Shown: positions 37,562 through 46,664 of the stretch, one piece after another
How positions within the stretch are numbered: the first letter of the stretch is position 1
Layout: each line of letters starts with the position of its first letter
Source of the DNA: Enterococcus avium ATCC 14025
Lineage (GTDB): Bacteria; Bacillota; Bacilli; Lactobacillales; Enterococcaceae
Assembly (NCBI RefSeq): GCF_000406965.1
Contig: NZ_KE136364.1
Span: 238,401 to 302,400 of the forward strand
Direction: 5' to 3'
Length of the DNA stretch: 64,000 nucleotides
Notes under the pieces: model-generated
Databases searched by the model: none
Told to the model about the DNA's origin: nothing
Seen by the model: the letters and a program-made list of their open reading frames with translations, nothing else
Position numbers and translations under genes: made by a program

Positions 37562-38740
37562 ATGAATAATCAGAATTTTGTACCATTTTTACAAAAAAAT
37601 TGGGAAGAAGCGGGGTTTCAAAAACCAGCATTGATCCAATCAAAAGTTTATGACTTAATTAGTGAAGGAAAAAATTTAGTGGGTATTGCTCCGACTGGCA
37701 GTGGTAAGACCTTAGCTTATTTGTTGCCATTAATCAATAGACTTGAAGCAGGCATTCCCAGTCAAGTGTTGGTCTTAACTTCTTCACAGGAGTTGGCGAT
37801 GCAAGTTGTAGAAGTCGCTCGAAGCTGGATCAGCGGTTCAGGAATGAAAGTTCAACCTTTGATCGGCGGTGCCAATGTCAAACGTCAACAAGAAGCACTG
37901 AAGAAAAAACCAGAATTATTGGTCGGAACACCTGGCCGTGTGCTGGAATTGATTATGGCAAAAAAAATCAAAGCTCCCAACATCAAAACACTCGTATTTG
38001 ATGAAGTAGACCAGCTGGTTCAAGGTCAAAGCTTGCAGTTGATTCGAAACATTCTAAAAGCTACGGATAACAATGCGCAACATCTGTATTTTTCCGCAAC
38101 TGCTGATGTCGTATTAGATGAATTGAATAAGATTGAATCTGAGCTGATTGTGGTAGATGTAAGCGAAGAAGATGACAGTCAAGGTGAGGTACAACACTTT
38201 TATTTAGAGACGAGTGAGCGTAAAAAAGTTGATCAGTTGCGTCGTTTGTTAAATCTACCCGAATTTTTGGGGATGATTTTCTTTAATCAGTTAAGTGATA
38301 TGGGCAGTGCTGAGGAGAAATTACTCTATCACCAGTTGCCAGTTGCCAGTTTGGCTTCGGACCAATCGAAAATATCCCGTAAAGGGGCGATTGAGCAGTT
38401 CAAAAAGCATCAGATCCTAGGATTGCTCACAACTGATTTAGCTAGTCGAGGATTAGATATTGAGGCCCTGTCATTTGTGATCAATGTTGATGTCCCATTA
38501 AGCGAAGAAAGTTACTTACATCGTGCAGGAAGAGTCGGCCGAATGGGTAACGCTGGGGTTGTGATTTCCTTTGTTACGCCACAAGAAAAATCAGACTTAA
38601 TCAAAATTGCTAAAAAACTGAACTTAGCAATTTCACCGATCTATTTATTTGGCGGAGAGCTTTTAACAGAAGAACCAATAAAACAAAGCGAACCAAAAAA
38701 GAAAAAAAGTAAAAAGAGCAAAGGGAAGAGACGGAAATAA
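37562..38740 (+). CDS. DEAD-box-like RNA helicase with a DEVD motif
   Basis: 392-residue superfamily 2 helicase. It has the Q-motif region FQKPALIQSKVYDLI, motif I APTGSGKT, GTPGRVLEL (Ib), motif II at D147-E-V-D150 (DEVD instead of DEAD), motif III SAT, TDLASRGLDIE (V) and HRAGRVGRMG (VI). A lysine-rich tail (KKKKSKKSKGKRRK) would add nonspecific RNA binding. Likely a small accessory RNA helicase for ribosome biogenesis or mRNA turnover, which is inference. It is followed directly by a strong terminator whose stem begins inside the last codons. Confidence 0.92.
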   Translation: MNNQNFVPFLQKNWEEAGFQKPALIQSKVYDLISEGKNLVGIAPTGSGKTLAYLLPLINRLEAGIPSQVLVLTSSQELAMQVVEVARSWISGSGMKVQPLIGGANVKRQQEALKKKPELLVGTPGRVLELIMAKKIKAPNIKTLVFDEVDQLVQGQSLQLIRNILKATDNNAQHLYFSATADVVLDELNKIESELIVVDVSEEDDSQGEVQHFYLETSERKKVDQLRRLLNLPEFLGMIFFNQLSDMGSAEEKLLYHQLPVASLASDQSKISRKGAIEQFKKHQILGLLTTDLASRGLDIEALSFVINVDVPLSEESYLHRAGRVGRMGNAGVVISFVTPQEKSDLIKIAKKLNLAISPIYLFGGELLTEEPIKQSEPKKKKSKKSKGKRRK

Positions 38741-38760
38741 GTCTCTTCCCTTTGTTCTTT
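38720..38760 (+). terminator. Terminator of the helicase gene
   Basis: A 13-bp stem AAAGGGAAGAGAC / GTCTCTTCCCTTT (38720-38732 with 38741-38753) with an 8-nt loop that contains the stop codon. It is followed by a T-rich stretch. Confidence 0.88.
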
Positions 38761-38886
38761 TTAAAATAGCGAATGCAACAAAGTTCTTCGGATTCTTATT
38801 TGAGAAAAATTCATGAATTAGTAATAGAGGACCATCGTAATTTTTCATTTTTTTAGAATGTCTTCATTAAATTTAAGTTAGTCATC

Positions 38887-38915
38887 TTGCTAAAATAAGT
38901 TAAAATCGCTACAAT
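38887..38915 (+). promoter_or_regulatory. Promoter of tRNA-Arg
   Basis: TTGCTA (38887-38892), 17-bp spacer, TACAAT (38910-38915); the -10 ends 11 bp before the first base of the tRNA. Placement is ideal for a stand-alone tRNA gene. Confidence 0.7.
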
Positions 38916-38926
38916 AATAGAGGCAT

Positions 38927-39000
<74 letters not shown>

Positions 39001-39003
39001 TAA

Positions 39004-39044
39004 AAACAGCACGTAGAATGAAAAAATTCTGCGTGCTGTTTTTG
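39004..39044. terminator. Terminator between tRNA-Arg and pepS
   Basis: Stem AAACAGCACG-AGAAT / ATTCT-CGTGCTGTTT with one mismatch and a six-A loop, then T5 on the + strand. It ends the tRNA transcript, and with the A tract on its other side it can also end the convergent pepS transcript. Confidence 0.88.
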
Positions 39045-39050
39045 TTTTAT

Positions 39051-40289
39051 TTAAGCCCAATCACCATTTCTAAAGATTGGAACTTTTGAACCATCTTTAC
39101 GAATGCCATCAATATTCATTTGAGCAGAACCCACCATGAAGTCGACATGAGTCTGGCTGCTATTCAAACCAGCCTCAGCCAATTCGGACTTGGTCATTTC
39201 CGTTCCACCCTGCACACTGAAGGGATAAGCTGCGCCCAACGCTAAGTGATTTGATGCATTTTCATCAAATAAAGTATTGAAGAAAGTTATTCCAGATTGA
39301 GAAATTGGGGAAGGATCTGGAACTAAGGCAACCTCACCAAGGTGTTTCGCTCCTTCATCAATATCCAATAATGAGGCTAAGACATCAGCTCCCTCTTTAG
39401 CAGAAAACTCAACGACTTTTCCATCCTTGAAGGTGAATTTCATTTCATTCAAAGTTGTGCCGGCATAGCTTAATGGTTTTGTACTGGTGATATACCCATC
39501 AACACGATTGCGATCAGGTGCTGTAAATACCTCTTCCGTCGGCATATTAGCCATAAATTCATTACCATCTGCAGCAAAACTGCCAGCACCCTCCCAAACA
39601 TGATTTTTCGGCAAGCCAATCATAATATCTGTACCTGGAGCGGTATAGTGTAAAGCAGAAAATTGTTCCTTGTTTAAACGTTCTGCTTGCTCACGCATTG
39701 CTGCATCATGCTCTTCCCATGCTTTAACAGGATCATCTGAATAAATTCGAGTTGTTTTAAATATTTCATCCCAAAGTTTGTCAACTTGTTTTTCACTTGA
39801 CTCGAGATTAGGGAAGACTTTTTTTGCCCATGCAGGACTAGATGCAGCTACTACTGTCCATCGTAATTTGTTTGATTGCGTGGCTTCCATCACAGCTTGT
39901 AATGCTTTGCCACGGGCTGCTTGATAGCTTGCTACACGATTTGTATCGACACCTAATAAAGCATCTGGATTTTGTGAAACAATACTGATTCGGGTGACCC
40001 GTTTTTCAGCAAATGTGTTTGCTTCATCTACTTTATAAGTGGGAACTTCATTGATTCGTTCCTCTGCTGCATGACTCAAAAACTCCCGTTGAATTTCATC
40101 ATCATTCCATTGGACAATAACTTCTGCTGCGCCTAATTGATAAGCTTCTTTTGTAACAAGCCGAGCTAATACAGCTTGATCAACACTGGCGTATACGACA
40201 ACAGTGTCATTTTTCTGTACATTTACACCAACCTTTGCAATTAAATGGGCATATTTTTCTAAGAGTGTGTCAAAATTAGCTAAAACCAT
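39051..40289 (-). CDS. pepS: Aminopeptidase PepS (M29 family)
   Basis: 412-residue M29 metalloaminopeptidase, cytoplasmic, releasing N-terminal residues from peptides. Family blocks are FAEKRVTRISIVSQNPDALLGVD, GLPKNHVWEGAGSFAADGNEFMANMPTEEVFTAPDRNRVDGY, VEFSAKEGADVL and GTEMTKSELAEAGLNSSQTHVDFMVGS. Glu, His and Asp residues in these blocks carry the two metal ions. The start ATG follows GGAGGG. It is monocistronic on the - strand. M29 enzymes of lactic acid bacteria contribute to peptide nutrition and possibly peptidoglycan peptide recycling. Confidence 0.94.
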   Translation of the reverse strand: MVLANFDTLLEKYAHLIAKVGVNVQKNDTVVVYASVDQAVLARLVTKEAYQLGAAEVIVQWNDDEIQREFLSHAAEERINEVPTYKVDEANTFAEKRVTRISIVSQNPDALLGVDTNRVASYQAARGKALQAVMEATQSNKLRWTVVAASSPAWAKKVFPNLESSEKQVDKLWDEIFKTTRIYSDDPVKAWEEHDAAMREQAERLNKEQFSALHYTAPGTDIMIGLPKNHVWEGAGSFAADGNEFMANMPTEEVFTAPDRNRVDGYITSTKPLSYAGTTLNEMKFTFKDGKVVEFSAKEGADVLASLLDIDEGAKHLGEVALVPDPSPISQSGITFFNTLFDENASNHLALGAAYPFSVQGGTEMTKSELAEAGLNSSQTHVDFMVGSAQMNIDGIRKDGSKVPIFRNGDWA

Positions 40290-40401
40290 TTCTATCCCTC
40301 CAATTCGATAGTCCTATCTTAGCATTTCTTCGATATTCTAAAAAGAAAATGAGATTCATTAATGTATATAATAATTCTGAAAACCTTCATAAAACAAAAA
40401 A

Positions 40402-40428
40402 AGATGCACCAATTGTTTTGGTACATCT
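40402..40428 (-). terminator. Terminator of the flavodoxin gene
   Basis: Stem AGATG-ACCAA / TTGGT-CATCT (40402-40412 with 40418-40428) with one mismatch. On the - strand it is followed by the T-run from the A tract at 40396-40402. Confidence 0.82.
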
Positions 40429-40437
40429 AGGTTTCAC

Positions 40438-40881
40438 TTATGCTATAGCTGCAACAAGCTTTTTCGCGAAAGCTTCTAAGTTTTCAATATCTTCTTCTTC
40501 GGCAGCCATTTCCACTTTTACACTTTCTGCTCCTCGAGTGGCTCCAGTCTTTGCAAAGGCGGCGTCAAAATCATCAACAGACTTACAATATTGATCATAA
40601 AATGTATCGCCAGATCCGCAAACACCAAAAATTTTTCCGTTTAGATCTAATTCCTGTAGTTCTTCGTAAAAGTCTACGATTTCATCAGGAAGGTCGCCTT
40701 CGCCATAAGTATATGTCGCAACCACACAAATATCCGCATCTTCAAAATCTTCAGCGTCAACCTGTGTACATTCATCGATTTCTACATCTACATCTAAATT
40801 TTCGAAGGCTTCAGCCACAATATCTGCGATTTCTTCGGTGTTACCAGTCATACTGGCGTAAACAATTTTTGCTAATGTCAA
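40438..40881 (-). CDS. Flavodoxin
   Basis: 147-residue short-chain flavodoxin, an FMN-binding electron carrier. The phosphate-binding loop is SMTGNTEEIA near the N-terminus. FMN-stacking loops are TYTYGEGDLPDEI and CGSGDTFYDQYCKSVDDF. The protein is very acidic, as is normal. The RBS GGAGGAA precedes the ATG at 40881. It is single and divergent from map. The electron donor and acceptor are not indicated by neighbours. Confidence 0.94.
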   Translation of the reverse strand: MTLAKIVYASMTGNTEEIADIVAEAFENLDVDVEIDECTQVDAEDFEDADICVVATYTYGEGDLPDEIVDFYEELQELDLNGKIFGVCGSGDTFYDQYCKSVDDFDAAFAKTGATRGAESVKVEMAAEEEDIENLEAFAKKLVAAIA

Positions 40882-41075
40882 AAGAATTCCTCCTTATTAA
40901 TTTGAATGAATTAATTTTACAAGGAAAATTTCATTCAATTTCGAATGTCGAATCGGTCTTCTCATTAAAGCAAGAAGAACTAATTAAAGTTGAACGGACA
41001 TCCGTAGCTTTAAGCTAAATTTATGGTCATTATATCAAAATAGAAATCAAAAGGAAATCACTGTTCTCTAACCAT

Positions 41076-41104
41076 TTGTTCGCTTAATAGGGTTATGTTA
41101 AAAT
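41076..41104 (+). promoter_or_regulatory. Promoter upstream of map
   Basis: TTGTTC (41076-41081), 17-bp spacer, TAAAAT (41099-41104). It predicts a transcript start near 41111, leaving an untranslated leader of about 140 nt before map. Confidence 0.55.
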
Positions 41105-41110
41105 GGACAA

Positions 41111-41249
41111 GATGAAAAAGGATGTTCGTCCAGAGATTCACAGACTTTTAAAGCGGCATTAATTCCAATCAAGAGAATTTCGCTTAGCTGGATGACCGAC
41201 AAGAATATTTTCACCAGAATATAATTAACAAAAATAAGGAGACGAGAAA
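41111..41249 (+). other. Long 5' leader of map, function unknown
   Basis: About 140 nt between the predicted promoter and the map ATG, with no ORF of note. It contains a short GGATG/CGTCC hairpin near 41120 and an AGCG/CGCT pair (around 41153 and 41188) that could frame a larger fold. There is no terminator with a T-run, so it does not look like a standard transcriptional riboswitch. The upstream part of the flavodoxin-map gap (40882-41075) shows nothing else recognisable. Confidence 0.3.
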
Positions 41250-42014
41250 ATGATTACTTTGAAATCACCCCGAGAAATTGAAATGATGAATGAGTCAGGT
41301 GAATTACTGGCTGATGTGCATCGTCATTTACGGGATTTCATAAAGCCGGGAATTACCAGTATGGATATAGAGAACTTTGTTAGAAACTTTATTGAAAGTC
41401 ATGGTGGTGTGGCTGCTCAAATCGGCTTTGAAGGATACGAATATGCAACCTGCTGCAGTATTAACGACGAGATTTGTCATGGTTTTCCAAGAAAAAAACC
41501 TTTAAAAAATGGAGATTTAATCAAGGTTGATATGTGTGTAGAGTATAAAGGTGCAATGTCTGATTCTTGCTGGTCTTATGCGGTAGGAGAAGTGACACCA
41601 GAAATTAAACGGTTAATGGAAGTAACAAAAAAAGCTATGTACTTAGGTATCGAACAAGCACAGGTGGGCAATCGTATTGGTGACATTGGTCATGCTATTC
41701 AAACCTATGCTGAGGGCGAGGGATTTTCAGTTGTACGTGATTTTGTTGGACATGGAATTGGACCAACAATCCATGAAGAACCTGCAATTCCACATTATGG
41801 TGTGGCTGGCAAGGGCTTACGATTAAAAGAAGGCATGGTTATTACTATTGAACCAATGATTAATACTGGTGTTTGGCAAATGAAGATGGATCCTAACGGC
41901 TGGACAGCTTATACTCAAGATGGTGGTTGGTGTGCGCAATATGAGCACACGCTAGCAATTACGAAAGAAGGACCAAAAATCTTGACTTCACAAGGTGAAG
42001 AAGGAACTTATTAG
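41250..42014 (+). CDS. map: Methionine aminopeptidase, type I
   Basis: Removes the initiator methionine from nascent proteins. The five metal ligands of the pita-bread fold are visible in KVDMCVEYKGAMSDSCW (two Asp), GHGIGPTIHEEP (His), TIEPM (Glu) and YEHTLA (Glu). Length 254 aa is typical. The RBS AAGGAGACGAG lies upstream. It is followed after 15 bp by a BrkB-type membrane protein. Confidence 0.96.
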   Translation: MITLKSPREIEMMNESGELLADVHRHLRDFIKPGITSMDIENFVRNFIESHGGVAAQIGFEGYEYATCCSINDEICHGFPRKKPLKNGDLIKVDMCVEYKGAMSDSCWSYAVGEVTPEIKRLMEVTKKAMYLGIEQAQVGNRIGDIGHAIQTYAEGEGFSVVRDFVGHGIGPTIHEEPAIPHYGVAGKGLRLKEGMVITIEPMINTGVWQMKMDPNGWTAYTQDGGWCAQYEHTLAITKEGPKILTSQGEEGTY

Positions 42015-42029
42015 AACGACGAGGATGCT

Positions 42030-42953
42030 ATGGGGCCAATAGATAAAATTAAAAATAACAAGAAATTAATGGATTTCATCCAATCAATCCAAAAACATTT
42101 AGCAGAGACAGAAATAGGCGACCGCTCAGTGGTAGTTGCCTATTATTTGTTGCTATCCTTTTTCCCTATCTTGATTATTGTTGGTAATTTGCTGCCGTAC
42201 TTTAACATTACTCCTGAAACAGTTTTGCCTTATTTGAGCGAGGCCATTCCTCCAAATGTCTTCAGTTTTTTGAAGCCAGCCATTACAAGCTTGTTAGAAA
42301 GCAGTTCAGGTGGAATGCTTTCCATTTCCGTTTTAGCGGCATTATGGTCATCAAGTCGTGGGATTAATGCTTTGCAAACCGCACTTAATCGTGCGTACGG
42401 TGTTGAAGATCGTGGAAATTTCGTTATTAGCCGTATTGTGTCGGTTGGAATTGTTGGTGTACTAATGATGGCAATCATTGCTGTCGCACTTTTTTTCAGT
42501 GCAGGACAAGTGATCTTGGATGCTTTGCAGCAATTGTTGCGTTTCTCACCGGATATTATCAATACTTTCTTAGCGTTACGTTGGCCTGTAACATTGATTG
42601 GCTTGTTGGTTATCCTTGGAGGTCTGTATATTGTCATTCCCAATGCACATGTACGGATAAAATATGCATTGCCAGGAACCGTTTTTGCTACGGTGGGCTG
42701 GATAGTTCTAGCTCAAGGCTTCAGTATTTACGCACGTACTTTCGCTCAACGTGTGTCAGGATATCAAATCATTGGAAGTTTTATTGTTTTAATGTTTTGG
42801 TTGAATTTTGCCGCTACCATTATTATTTTAGGCGGAGTATTAAATGTGACTATCGAGGAATATCGTACAGGACAAGAGGTTAAGGAAGGATCTAATCGTT
42901 TGAATAAATGGTTGAATAAATTGAAGGATCGCTTCATTAAAAAGAAAAAATAA
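42030..42953 (+). CDS. YihY/BrkB family membrane protein
   Basis: 307-residue polytopic membrane protein of the YihY/BrkB (formerly ribonuclease BN) family, about six TM helices. Family features are SVVVAYYLLLSFFPILIIVGN near the N-terminus, LWSSSRGINALQTALNRAYGVE, YIVIPNAHVRIKYALPG and YARTFAQRVSGYQIIGSFIVLMFWLNFAATIIILGG. The tail is basic. Function is not established; the ribonuclease label is historical. It lies directly upstream of the epa locus promoter. Confidence 0.92.
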   Translation: MGPIDKIKNNKKLMDFIQSIQKHLAETEIGDRSVVVAYYLLLSFFPILIIVGNLLPYFNITPETVLPYLSEAIPPNVFSFLKPAITSLLESSSGGMLSISVLAALWSSSRGINALQTALNRAYGVEDRGNFVISRIVSVGIVGVLMMAIIAVALFFSAGQVILDALQQLLRFSPDIINTFLALRWPVTLIGLLVILGGLYIVIPNAHVRIKYALPGTVFATVGWIVLAQGFSIYARTFAQRVSGYQIIGSFIVLMFWLNFAATIIILGGVLNVTIEEYRTGQEVKEGSNRLNKWLNKLKDRFIKKKK

Positions 42954-42986
42954 TTTCAAGATTTTTTGTAAGATTTCATGAGAACC

Positions 42987-43014
42987 TTGTAAAGGTGGTT
43001 GAATCCTTTATAAT
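42987..43014 (+). promoter_or_regulatory. Promoter of the first Epa transcription unit
   Basis: TTGTAA (42987-42992), 16-bp spacer, TATAAT (43009-43014), 28 bp before the epaA ATG. A consensus -10 and near-consensus spacing make it a strong candidate. Confidence 0.7.
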
Positions 43015-43042
43015 AATTTTTAGTAAAAAGGCAGGTGTCAAC

Positions 43043-44161
43043 ATGTTAGTATCATTCGGATTGATCATTAAGTACTTTTTAACATTTTTGATCGCATTAA
43101 TTTTGACTCCGATTTTTAAAATAATTTCGGTACAAACTGGTTTGGTCGACAATCCTAATGCGCGCCGAATGAATCAAGTGCCAATGCCAAGTGCTGGTGG
43201 CTTGCCGATTTTTATTACTTTTGCTATTTCTTCACTATTTTTATTTCGTGATGCGATTCCTTTTGATTATATTAGTAAAATTTTGTTAGGTGCTTTAATT
43301 ATCGTAATCACAGGCTTGCTAGATGATAAGTTCGAACTTTCTCCAAAACAAAAAAGTATAGGTATTTTACTGGCTGGTCTAGTGATCTATTATTACGCTG
43401 GTATTCGCTTTGACTTCTTTACCGCTCCATTATTCGGTCGAATTAACTTAGAGTGGCTGAGTTTGCCAGCTACATTGTTTTGGATTTTTGGTATTACGAA
43501 TGCATTGAATTTGATCGATGGATTGGACGGACTTGCTTCAGGTGTATCAATCATTAGTTTGATGACAATCGGTATAATAGGGTATTTCTTTTTGCATTCA
43601 TCACAGGTGTTTATATCTTTAGCTATTTTTTGTTTAGTTGCAAGTATATTAGGTTTTTTCCCATATAATTTTCATCCGGCCAAGATTTATCTAGGCGATA
43701 CTGGAGCTCTGTTTTTAGGTTTTATGATTTCTGTATTAACTTTACAAGGCTTAAAAAATGTTACCTTTATCTCTTTGATTACTCCCTTAATTATTCTGGG
43801 TGTTCCAGTGACAGATACCTTTTTTGCCATGATACGTCGTAAAACAAGCAACATGCCAATCTCAATGGCCGACAAGCAGCATTTACATCATCGCTTATTG
43901 AATTTGGGATTTACTCATCGTGGAGCTGTATTAACGATTTACGCCATTGCCGTATTATTTTCTTTTACTGCATTATTATTAAACTATACGAGCAGGGTGG
44001 GAACGATTGTTTTGATTATTGCAATGGTTTTTGCTTTGACTTTCCTGTTAGAGTTGATTGGGTTGATTCCGGAAAAATATGGAATTATTACAAAAAGTTT
44101 TCGTTTCTTTGGGAACAAAGAGTACCGTTCGCAGGTATTGCGCAAATATTTCAAGAAATGA
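43043..44161 (+). CDS. epaA: EpaA-like undecaprenyl-phosphate GlcNAc-1-phosphate transferase (TagO/WecA)
   Basis: Membrane glycosyl-1-phosphate transferase expected to start the rhamnopolysaccharide by placing GlcNAc-1-P on undecaprenyl phosphate. It has about 11 TM helices. Motifs are NPNARRMNQVPMPSAGGLPIF, GLLDDKFELSPKQK (catalytic Asp pair), NALNLIDGLDGLASGV, KIYLGDTGALFLGF and the WecA-type loop DKQHLHHRLLNLG. It lacks the MraY HHHFE motif. The frame is open from 42995, but the ATG at 43043 follows an AGGTG RBS. It heads a cluster in the same order as enterococcal epa, which supports the name. Confidence 0.92.
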   Translation: MLVSFGLIIKYFLTFLIALILTPIFKIISVQTGLVDNPNARRMNQVPMPSAGGLPIFITFAISSLFLFRDAIPFDYISKILLGALIIVITGLLDDKFELSPKQKSIGILLAGLVIYYYAGIRFDFFTAPLFGRINLEWLSLPATLFWIFGITNALNLIDGLDGLASGVSIISLMTIGIIGYFFLHSSQVFISLAIFCLVASILGFFPYNFHPAKIYLGDTGALFLGFMISVLTLQGLKNVTFISLITPLIILGVPVTDTFFAMIRRKTSNMPISMADKQHLHHRLLNLGFTHRGAVLTIYAIAVLFSFTALLLNYTSRVGTIVLIIAMVFALTFLLELIGLIPEKYGIITKSFRFFGNKEYRSQVLRKYFKK

Positions 44162-44176
44162 GTGTTGACGTCCCTT

Positions 44177-44971
44177 ATGAAAGTAAATGATATGAATGTG
44201 ACTGTTAGCATCGTGACTCATAACAGCGACAAGATTTTTTTAAGTCTAGATTCATTAATCAGATCGCTAGGTAAAGATCAATCAATTCAAATTAAGATTT
44301 TTGATAATGCGTCTGAAGTGAAATACCAAGAACGTTTAGCAAAATACCTTGAGTATTCATTTGTATCGATTGAGTTCTTTGAAGAAAATAAAGGGTTTGG
44401 CTTCGGACATAACGCGAATCTCTTAGGTGTTTCTGGTTATGGAATTATTTTTAACCCCGATATTATATTGTCAGAAAATCATTTAAATGAAATGGTTAAG
44501 CATTTAGCTGATCATCCCAAATGTGGACTTTTGGCTCCCAAAATCTTGAATGAGGATGGAACAACACAATACCTAATACGTAATCATTTAGATGTCTTTG
44601 ATTATATGCTTCGGTTTATTCCGTTTAAGTTTGTTAAAAGGCTGTTTGCAAAACGGTTAGCAAAATTTGAATGTCGTGATTTACCGGATGATCAAGATAG
44701 TTTTGTACGAATGATTTCTGGCAGCTTTATGGTGGTGGATCTAGTCAAGTTCAATGAAATCAATGGATTTGACGATCGCTACTTTATGTATTTTGAGGAC
44801 AATGATCTTTGTCGTAAAATGGAGCAAGCTGGCTACAAGGCGTTATACAGTCCTCAATTTTCAGTTATTCATTTATATGAGCGTGGAGCAGTTAAAAATC
44901 AACACTTATTTTTCATTTTTTTACAGTCCATGAGAAAATACTTTCAAAAATGGGGCTGGCAATTCTTTTAA
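44177..44971 (+). CDS. epaB: EpaB-like GT2 rhamnosyltransferase
   Basis: Family 2 glycosyltransferase (264 aa) of the RgpB/WbbL rhamnosyltransferase type. The GT-A nucleotide fold starts VTVSIVTHNSDKIFLSLDSL. The donor region is NKGFGFGHNANL and NPDIIL, and SGSFMVVDLVKFNEINGFDDRYFMYFEDNDLCRKMEQAG holds the acceptor-side ED motif. It probably adds the first rhamnose to the lipid-GlcNAc primer. A TTG 15 bp upstream (44162) is also in frame; neither start has a good RBS, so the start is uncertain. It follows epaA closely. Confidence 0.85.
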   Translation: MKVNDMNVTVSIVTHNSDKIFLSLDSLIRSLGKDQSIQIKIFDNASEVKYQERLAKYLEYSFVSIEFFEENKGFGFGHNANLLGVSGYGIIFNPDIILSENHLNEMVKHLADHPKCGLLAPKILNEDGTTQYLIRNHLDVFDYMLRFIPFKFVKRLFAKRLAKFECRDLPDDQDSFVRMISGSFMVVDLVKFNEINGFDDRYFMYFEDNDLCRKMEQAGYKALYSPQFSVIHLYERGAVKNQHLFFIFLQSMRKYFQKWGWQFF

Positions 44972-44986
44972 ATTTGGAGGTAGGGG

Positions 44987-45724
44987 ATGCTAAAGCAATC
45001 CGAGAAGCGGATATCTGTTTGTATGGCAACGTACAACGGCCGTCACTTTATTGAAGAACAATTGAATAGCATATTCCCACAGCTCTCGGAGCATGATGAG
45101 TTGATTATTTCCGACGACCATTCAACAGATGGAACGTGGGAATTTTTATTAGAGTTGGAAGCAAAAGATTCACGGATCAAGCTTTTTCGAAATAATGGAC
45201 AAGGTTTGATTGCTAATTTTGCAAATGCAATTGAAAAAAGTGCGCATTCAATTATTTTTTTGAGTGATCAGGATGATGTTTGGCTTCCGGATAAGGTAAA
45301 AAAAACAATGCCTTATTTTGATAATCCTCAAACACAGGCTGTCATTTCTGATTTGGTTATTGTGGACAATAATTTTGAAGTTTTGGTTCCTTCTTATCAA
45401 GCGATGCGCCATACGCATTCTGGTTTTTGGCATAATCTCGTGAAAAGCAGTTATATTGGTGCCGGTATGGCATTTCGATCGGGATTAAAAGAGATTATCT
45501 TACCGATTCCGCAAGAAGTTCCGATGCACGATATGTGGATTGGCTTATTAGCTGATTATTATCGAGGAGTTGTCTTTATTCCTGATCAATTGGTCTATTA
45601 TCGTCGTCATGGTTTGAACGCTTCGGAAATCAAGACCACTGCTTCGCGCATCCAACAATTTAAGTGGCGCTGGAATGCGTTGCAATTGGTAAGAAAAAGA
45701 ATAAAAGAAATCAAAAAAAAATAG
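44987..45724 (+). CDS. epaC: EpaC-like GT2 glycosyltransferase
   Basis: 245-residue GT2 enzyme of the rhamnan-synthesis type. The N-terminus ISVCMATYNGRHFIEEQLNSI begins the GT-A fold. DDHSTDGTWEFL, IIFLSDQDDVWLPDKV (metal-binding DQDD) and PMHDMWIGLLADYYRGVVFI are conserved in rhamnosyltransferases such as RgpA partners and EpaC. The RBS GGAGGTAGG is strong. The next gene has its own promoter, so this may be the last gene of the first mini-operon. A separate epaD-type gene is not present before rmlA. Confidence 0.85.
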   Translation: MLKQSEKRISVCMATYNGRHFIEEQLNSIFPQLSEHDELIISDDHSTDGTWEFLLELEAKDSRIKLFRNNGQGLIANFANAIEKSAHSIIFLSDQDDVWLPDKVKKTMPYFDNPQTQAVISDLVIVDNNFEVLVPSYQAMRHTHSGFWHNLVKSSYIGAGMAFRSGLKEIILPIPQEVPMHDMWIGLLADYYRGVVFIPDQLVYYRRHGLNASEIKTTASRIQQFKWRWNALQLVRKRIKEIKKK

Positions 45725-45732
45725 CAAAACGA

Positions 45733-45761
45733 TTCTTCTAATAACTAACATCAGGTATAAT
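45733..45761 (+). promoter_or_regulatory. Candidate promoter of the rml genes
   Basis: A perfect TATAAT (45756-45761) with TTCTTC 17 bp upstream (45733-45738), 31 bp before the rmlA ATG. The -35 is weak, the -10 ideal. Confidence 0.55.
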
Positions 45762-45792
45762 ATGTTCGTATGTATTAAAAAGGAGCGTAATT

Positions 45793-46662
45793 ATGAAAGG
45801 AATTATCTTAGCAGGGGGTAGCGGAACTCGTTTATACCCTCTAACTAAAGCAACCTCGAAACAATTAATGCCGGTTTATGATAAACCAATGATTTACTAC
45901 CCAATGTCAACATTGATGCTGGCTGGGATCAATGAGATTTTAATTATCTCAACACCACAAGATACACCAAGGTTTGAAAATCTTTTTGGAGATGGAAATG
46001 AATTAGGCATCCACATTGAGTACGCTGTTCAGGAAAGTCCGGATGGCTTGGCACAGGCTTTTATTATTGGTGAAGAATTTATTGGCGATGATAGTGTTTG
46101 TTTAGTTCTGGGAGACAATATTTATTATGGTGATGGATTGTCCCGCATGCTGCAGCGAGCAGCTAAGAAGACTGAAGGTGCAACAGTTTTTGGTTACCAT
46201 GTAAATGATCCGGAACGCTTTGGCGTGGTGGAGTTTGACAATGAGATGCAAGCCGTGTCAATCGAAGAAAAACCTGAAAAACCAAAATCTCACTATGCAG
46301 TAACTGGTTTGTATTTCTATGATAACGATGTAGTGGAAATTGCCAAGAATATTGAACCTTCTGAGCGTGGAGAGTTAGAAATCACTGATGTAAACAAAGA
46401 ATATTTAGTACGCAATAAATTATCTGTAGAAGTAATGAGTCGCGGGTTTGCGTGGTTAGATACTGGTACTCACGAATCATTATTAGAAGCGTCAACATTT
46501 ATTTCAACGATTGAGAAGCGTCAAAATTTGAAGGTGGCTTGTTTAGAGGAGATTTCCTATCGAATGGGCTATATCACAAAAGAGCAATTGATCGAACTTG
46601 CCCAACCATTAAAGAAAAATCAGTATGGACAATACCTATTACGTTTAGCAGAAGAGGAATAA
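45793..46662 (+). CDS. rmlA: Glucose-1-phosphate thymidylyltransferase
   Basis: Makes dTDP-glucose from dTTP and glucose-1-phosphate, the first step to dTDP-L-rhamnose (EpaE in enterococcal naming). The nucleotidyltransferase signature is [23 protein letters not shown]. Further motifs are [61 protein letters not shown] and [16 protein letters not shown]. Length 289 aa is standard. The RBS AAAGGAG lies upstream. RmlC starts 2 bp after its stop. Confidence 0.96.
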   Translation: MKGIILAGGSGTRLYPLTKATSKQLMPVYDKPMIYYPMSTLMLAGINEILIISTPQDTPRFENLFGDGNELGIHIEYAVQESPDGLAQAFIIGEEFIGDDSVCLVLGDNIYYGDGLSRMLQRAAKKTEGATVFGYHVNDPERFGVVEFDNEMQAVSIEEKPEKPKSHYAVTGLYFYDNDVVEIAKNIEPSERGELEITDVNKEYLVRNKLSVEVMSRGFAWLDTGTHESLLEASTFISTIEKRQNLKVACLEEISYRMGYITKEQLIELAQPLKKNQYGQYLLRLAEEE

Positions 46663-46664
46663 GC

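Noticed and set aside
40551..41018. + strand ORF of 155 codons
   Set aside because: Mostly antisense to the flavodoxin gene; low-complexity His/Gln/Arg composition and no RBS.
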